From the NCBI GenBank assembly GCA_008375315.1, contig CP032507.1, positions 3,558,071 through 3,622,070 on the forward strand: a stretch of DNA of 64,000 bases, in the 5' to 3' direction. Source of the DNA: Ectothiorhodospiraceae bacterium BW-2 (GTDB taxonomy: Bacteria > Pseudomonadota > Gammaproteobacteria > Thiohalomonadales > Thiohalomonadaceae). Shown piece after piece: positions 60,324-64,000 of this stretch. The notes under the pieces were generated by a model. That model did not search any database and was not told the DNA's origin. It saw only the letters and a program-made list of their open reading frames with translations. Each line of letters starts with the position of its first letter. The stretch's first letter is position 1. The position numbers and the translations under genes are program-made.

Positions 60324-61289
60324 ATGCACCGAGAGCTACTACTGATGCGCCATGGCAAATATGATCCCTACAGCGCCCCGAGCGATCGTCTTTGTGAGTT
60401 AAAAGATAGCGGCAAGCGCGACTGTCAACGGATTGGCGTCTGGCTAGACAAATTTGATGTCCTTCCTGAGCGAACTCTCTGCTCTCCCGATCACTACAGT
60501 CAGACTTCAGCTGAGAAGACCATTAAGGCCGGTGGCGGCGATCCGAGCACGATACAGAGCGATGAGCGTCTCTACAGTAACAACCTCGACGATCTACGGG
60601 CAATGGTAATGGCTACCCCCTCTAAATGCCGACGACTGCTATTAGTTGGCCACCGTAAAAGCCTCATTCGGTTATATGACTATTTGAGTGGCGAGCCACT
60701 AAAAGCGACAACCGGCGATGGCAAACAGTTTCCTAAGGGGGGGCTCATTCGACTGAAACTGGAGCACAGCTGGAGCAAACTTAAAAACGGTTCGGCCAAA
60801 CTGATTAGCACCGTTCACCCCTCCGCCCTGCCGCGCAAATTCCCCTACCCCTCCCCTCACGGTAGCGAGATGCGGATTCGACCCGCCTACTACTATACCC
60901 AGTCGGCCGTTATCCCCTACCGTTATCATAAAGGGGCGCTACAGATATTAATTGTCAGCTCCAGTAAAAATCACCACTGGGTGATCCCTAAGGGTATTAA
61001 AGAGCCCGGCATGACGCCACCGCAATCAGCAGCCCAAGAGGCGTACGAGGAGGCTGGCGTACGCGGTAAGGTCAAATCGAAGATACTAGGGAGCTACCAC
61101 TACCCGAAGTGGGAGGCGGTGTGTCGCGTCGATGTCTATGCGATGGAGGTAACGGATGTCTTGGAGAAGTCGCAGTGGGAGGAGAGTCACCGTCAACGAC
61201 AGTGGGTCTCCCCCAGTCAAGCAGCAGATCAGCTACGAGAGAAGGCTCTCGCCCCCATGATCAAAAAACTGGAGCCGCAACTGAAGTGA
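60324..61289 (+). CDS. Histidine phosphatase fused to a Nudix hydrolase
   Basis: A 321-residue two-domain enzyme. The first ~150 residues are a SixA-like histidine phosphatase (catalytic LLLMRHGKYD at 5-14, second His in LLLVGHRKSL). From about 190 to 320 is a Nudix domain with the box GIKEPGMTPPQSAAQEAYEE followed by AGVRG, keeping the EAxEE core. Together they would trim a phospho-compound such as a dinucleotide or phosphorylated protein. AAACCGGAGGAG-like Shine-Dalgarno precedes the ATG. Fusion of these domains is uncommon. Stop overlaps the next gene (GTGA). Confidence 0.83.
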   Translation: MHRELLLMRHGKYDPYSAPSDRLCELKDSGKRDCQRIGVWLDKFDVLPERTLCSPDHYSQTSAEKTIKAGGGDPSTIQSDERLYSNNLDDLRAMVMATPSKCRRLLLVGHRKSLIRLYDYLSGEPLKATTGDGKQFPKGGLIRLKLEHSWSKLKNGSAKLISTVHPSALPRKFPYPSPHGSEMRIRPAYYYTQSAVIPYRYHKGALQILIVSSSKNHHWVIPKGIKEPGMTPPQSAAQEAYEEAGVRGKVKSKILGSYHYPKWEAVCRVDVYAMEVTDVLEKSQWEESHRQRQWVSPSQAADQLREKALAPMIKKLEPQLK

Positions 61290-62008
61290 GCCTCATTGCG
61301 GCTCTGGTGCGTCATGGTGACTATCTTCAGCTTGAAGATACCCCCAGTGCCCTGCAACCGTTCCCCTTAACCGCCGATGGAGAGAGATCAGCACGAGAGG
61401 CTGGCGTGACTATCGGCCAGCTACTAGCAGAGCGCGATTGGCAGCTCCATCCCATTATCGATAGCTCACAGCTTTTGCGTAGCTGGCAGAGCGCAACGCT
61501 CATGGCTGAGGCATTAAACGCCACTCTCCCTCAGCCGCTACCGTTGCAAGTTGAGAGCTTTGCTGCCCTAGCCGAACGCTCTGTCGGCAGTGTCGCTAAT
61601 CTATCGGTAGCCCAGATAGAGGCGCTGCTACAACTCGACCCCCGCTTTGATCCCCCCCCCGCGAACTGGAAGAGCGACAGCCACTACCAACTCCCATTTC
61701 AGGGGGGCGAATCGCTGCTACAGGCAGGCAGGCGGGTGGCCGATCACCTACAGCAGCGGCTCGCGCCACTACTCTCCCCCCCCTCTAGGAGTCGTCCTAT
61801 GCTGAAGCTCTTTGTCGGCCACGGTGCGGCCATACGCCACGCCTGCCACCACCTCGGTATCTTGACCTTAACGCAGGTGGCCGCACGCAGTCTGTACCAT
61901 GCCCATCCCCTCTGCTTCCAGATCGAGCCAGACGGCAACTGGCAAGCTGAACCGATAGTTGGTCAATGGAAGCTAAGGCAGCCACAGAGCCAAGAGCGTC
62001 CCGACTGA
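61286..62008 (+). CDS. Histidine phosphatase (SixA/PhoE-like)
   Basis: A 240-residue histidine phosphatase: catalytic ALVRHGDYL near the start, PLTADGERSAREAG, SSQLLRSWQSATLMAEAL and the second His in FVGHGAAIRHAC. GTG at 61286 is the likely start, overlapping the previous stop by 4 bp; the longer frame to 61109 lies inside the Nudix gene. It is a second, independent phosphatase in the GAK cluster and is 7 bp upstream of the metallophosphoesterase. Confidence 0.82.
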   Translation: MSLIAALVRHGDYLQLEDTPSALQPFPLTADGERSAREAGVTIGQLLAERDWQLHPIIDSSQLLRSWQSATLMAEALNATLPQPLPLQVESFAALAERSVGSVANLSVAQIEALLQLDPRFDPPPANWKSDSHYQLPFQGGESLLQAGRRVADHLQQRLAPLLSPPSRSRPMLKLFVGHGAAIRHACHHLGILTLTQVAARSLYHAHPLCFQIEPDGNWQAEPIVGQWKLRQPQSQERPD

Positions 62009-62015
62009 TCCCCTA

Positions 62016-63344
62016 ATGTCAAACTATTCGCCCCGCCCCCCCCACTATAGTGGTCTAAAGTGGCTACAAACACCCCTACCCACCACTATCGAGCCGTGGT
62101 TGGAGGGCAAGAAATGGTCGCTAAGACAGCGCTCTAGCAGCCATAAAAAGGCACAACAGCAGCTACAGCAGCAGCTCGAACGCTACCCTTGGCGCTGGCC
62201 GACCCACCCGATCCACTTTATTACCGATCTCCACGCCGATGCCGAAGCGTTATCGGCCTCTCTGGTCGCCTCGGGCCGAGTTAAACGGCTCGGCAGTCGC
62301 GCCACAGACATTAAGTTAAAAAAAGGCGTTCGTGATGACGAGTTTCTCATCGGCGGGGACTGTTTTGATAAGGGACCGAGCAATCTACAACTACTTCGTA
62401 CCCTAAAAAAACTTAAATCTCAGGGGGCTAGATTGGCGATTCTGGCCGGCAATCACGATATTAGGGTGCTGTTAGGCATGCGCTATGCGACGAATCGGGA
62501 GAATCCTGGTCACGAGCATCTATTTATTCGTATGGGCACCAAGGTCATCCCACTGTTAAGCGAGCTTGAGCGCTACTATCTGCGCTATCCACACGCTCTG
62601 CGCGATACGCCATCTAATAGGCGCTGCCGCCGCGAGCTATTTCCCTCGCCCCAGTGGTTTAAACAGTTTCCCGCCTATGCCAAAGCAACGCTTACGACCA
62701 AAACCATCGCCAAGGAGCTAGAGCGAATTGAGGAGAAGATGGCCACCTTCGAACAGCAGTTACAACAGGCGGATCTCACTCTGCGTCAAGTCTATGCCGC
62801 TATCTTAATATGGCGCAAACTCTTCTGCTCTAAAAAGGGGGAGTTCCACTGGTTCTATCACACCATGCGATTAGCTGTTCGTCGCGGTTCGATGCTCTTT
62901 CTCCACGCCGGTATCGATGATCAGACCGCGCTCCATATCAAGCACCACGGTGTTAAGGCACTTAACTTACAGTTTAAGCAGCAACTCTATGGCGATAACG
63001 CCTTTGAGTTCTACTACGGCCATATCGCCAATACCATTCGTACTAAATATCGACCCGTTGATAAGCCGCTCTCGCTTCGCGGTACCGATACGCTCCATCA
63101 GAGCCATATCCACCTGCTAGTTCATGGCCATCGCAATCTGTTGCACGGCCAGCGACTGGTGCTGCGCAAAGGCATTTTACATTTAGAGTGTGATACCACC
63201 CTCGACCGTAACTCGCGCCAAAAAGAGGGGTTAACTGGGGTAGGCGCTGCGGTCACCACCATCGATCCGGCCGGTACGATTTTTGGTATTAGTAACGACT
63301 ACCCGCGGATTAAACTACTACAGCCACAACAGCTACTAACATAG
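62016..63344 (+). CDS. Calcineurin-like metallophosphoesterase
   Basis: A 442-residue phosphoesterase with all metal motifs: ITDLHAD (DxH), GGDCFDKGP (GDxxDxG), LAGNHDIR (GNHD) and HGHRNLLHG (GHxx). A helical insert of about 100 residues lies between GNHD and the C-terminal motifs, containing a basic coiled coil. The N-terminal 60 residues are basic. Together with the two histidine phosphatases it suggests the GAK cluster makes and removes phosphate on a specific substrate. Confidence 0.84.
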   Translation: MSNYSPRPPHYSGLKWLQTPLPTTIEPWLEGKKWSLRQRSSSHKKAQQQLQQQLERYPWRWPTHPIHFITDLHADAEALSASLVASGRVKRLGSRATDIKLKKGVRDDEFLIGGDCFDKGPSNLQLLRTLKKLKSQGARLAILAGNHDIRVLLGMRYATNRENPGHEHLFIRMGTKVIPLLSELERYYLRYPHALRDTPSNRRCRRELFPSPQWFKQFPAYAKATLTTKTIAKELERIEEKMATFEQQLQQADLTLRQVYAAILIWRKLFCSKKGEFHWFYHTMRLAVRRGSMLFLHAGIDDQTALHIKHHGVKALNLQFKQQLYGDNAFEFYYGHIANTIRTKYRPVDKPLSLRGTDTLHQSHIHLLVHGHRNLLHGQRLVLRKGILHLECDTTLDRNSRQKEGLTGVGAAVTTIDPAGTIFGISNDYPRIKLLQPQQLLT

Positions 63345-63353
63345 GAGAGAGCC

Positions 63354-63626
63354 ATGAAGCGCAGTAAAAGTAGTACTTTTCGCCACCAATCACTGCAAGA
63401 TAGCGACTCCATTGCCACTATTCTCTCAGCTCTACAGGAGGGATTTGCTAAGGGGAAGCTGGTGTTAAGTGATGAGAGTGGCGAGATAAAACTCACCCCC
63501 TCAGGGCTGCTAAATGTCAAACTTAGCGCCGATGAGGAAGAGCATCGTCACAAACTCACTCTGCGTATTAGCTGGCAGAGTCCTAGTCAATTACCAGCCA
63601 AAAAAGGGAGTTTAAAGGTCGAATGA
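63354..63626 (+). CDS. Amphi-Trp domain protein (GAK system)
   Basis: A 90-residue protein with the amphi-Trp domain: a helix-forming DSIATILSALQEGFAKGKL, strands VKLSADEEEHRHKLTLRISW with the conserved Trp, and a short basic tail. It is the small marker protein of GAK clusters and may be the substrate or scaffold that the kinase, ligase and phosphatases act on. Its stop overlaps the next start by 4 bp (ATGA). Confidence 0.8.
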   Translation: MKRSKSSTFRHQSLQDSDSIATILSALQEGFAKGKLVLSDESGEIKLTPSGLLNVKLSADEEEHRHKLTLRISWQSPSQLPAKKGSLKVE

Positions 63627-64000
63627 GCTGCATAGTTGGTATGACTCGACGACTCTGGCTAGCGTCGCTGCTGCTAACCGCCCCGCTCGCCACAGCGCAC
63701 GATTTCTGGATAGAGCCTACGCCCGCCTCTGTCACGGCCGGAGAGTCGGTCTCGCTGGCTCTTTGGGTCGGACAACATTTTCAGGGCACAACTCAACCCT
63801 ATATCCCCGCTTGGTTTCGCCGTTTTGAACATTTCGCCCCCGACGGCAGCCGCTCACCAATCGTAGGGAGTGAGCTAGGCGATGATCCGGCTGCTCGGCT
63901 CACCCTGTCGCAGCTGGGGAGCCACTGGATTATCTACAGCAGTGAATTTAGCACCGCTAAGATGGATCGGGAAACTTTTACTGACTATGTGATGGAACGG
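63623..64000 (+). CDS. DUF4198-like exported protein (3' end outside window)
   Basis: The frame is open to the right edge with 126 codons visible. After a basic start (a second ATG at 63641 gives MTRRLWLASLLLTAPLATAH) comes a clear signal peptide, then HDFWIEPTPASVTAGESVSL and LWVGQHFQG, the typical start of DUF4198 proteins, periplasmic beta-sandwich proteins often near metal or nickel transport genes. Its 4-bp overlap with the amphi-Trp gene may be incidental. Confidence 0.75.
   Translation, partial: MSCIVGMTRRLWLASLLLTAPLATAHDFWIEPTPASVTAGESVSLALWVGQHFQGTTQPYIPAWFRRFEHFAPDGSRSPIVGSELGDDPAARLTLSQLGSHWIIYSSEFSTAKMDRETFTDYVMER

Overview
The window looks like chromosome from a sulfur-oxidising gammaproteobacterium. 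The native genes (ppc, cyaY, purM/purN, sodB, argD/argF, folD, phhB) are of gammaproteobacterial type. A flavocytochrome c sulfide dehydrogenase operon (fccAB) is present. Native genes favour the leucine codon CTA and moderate GC. The exact order cannot be fixed from sequence alone; Chromatiales or Thiotrichales relatives are plausible.

Layout. 1-3.6 kb: phosphoenolpyruvate carboxylase (5' end cut by the window) and a response regulator/histidine kinase fusion. 3.7-21.2 kb: a foreign, GC-rich, tightly coupled one-strand operon in the order of a type 3 BREX phage-defence system (HTH gene, BrxF, BrxC, PglX methyltransferase, SNF2 helicase, PglZ, BrxA-like). Three extra genes sit inside it: a four-helix-bundle (S23/IVP-type) gene between brxC and pglX, and a PHP-ATPase (TrlF-like) plus AlbA_2/Schlafen-like pair between pglX and the helicase. 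brxC and pglX also carry in-frame insertions made of degenerate 7-bp repeats, several joined to perfect hairpins. The island ends in debris (a truncated Fic gene and a decayed fragment).

22.2-31.9 kb (minus strand): an esterase, frataxin CyaY and a SPOR protein, then a type I secretion system (HlyD/ABC/TolC) next to a CHASE2 adenylate cyclase and a FecR-like exported protein. 32-36.6 kb (plus): purM, purN, sodB, argD, argF. 36.6-38.5 kb: a DUF3334/CheX-like protein, a ferritin-like protein and a pterin dehydratase.

38.8-49.5 kb (minus): a 12-gene operon for a modular membrane redox pump of the MBH/MBX/MBS-complex I superfamily. It has Mrp-type antiporter subunits, a single polypeptide with two MrpD/NuoN-type pump modules, NuoH-, NuoB-, NuoC- and NuoD-like subunits, and a ferredoxin domain fused to a GltD-like NAD(P)H flavoprotein. 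The NuoD-like subunit has lost both the quinone-site and the C-terminal nickel-site residues, and the NuoB-like subunit lacks one cluster cysteine. This pattern points to sulfane/polysulfide chemistry like archaeal MBS rather than to quinone or proton reduction.

49.7-55.6 kb: a cytochrome c-DUF302 fusion, divergent from a sulfide-oxidation operon (NapC/NirT-type tetraheme cytochrome, FccA, FccB). The NapC gene is split by an IS3-family element; removing the element restores the reading frame. 55.6-56.9 kb: folD and a small unknown gene. 57-63.6 kb: a poorly understood 'GAK' cluster (CofD-like, ATP-grasp, HprK-related kinase, amphi-Trp protein) interleaved with two histidine phosphatases (one fused to Nudix) and a metallophosphoesterase. 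A DUF4198 gene runs off the right edge.

The strongest candidates for something new are the BREX-3 operon with its embedded PHP-ATPase/AlbA module and repeat-carrying proteins, and the MBS-like complex in a sulfide oxidiser.
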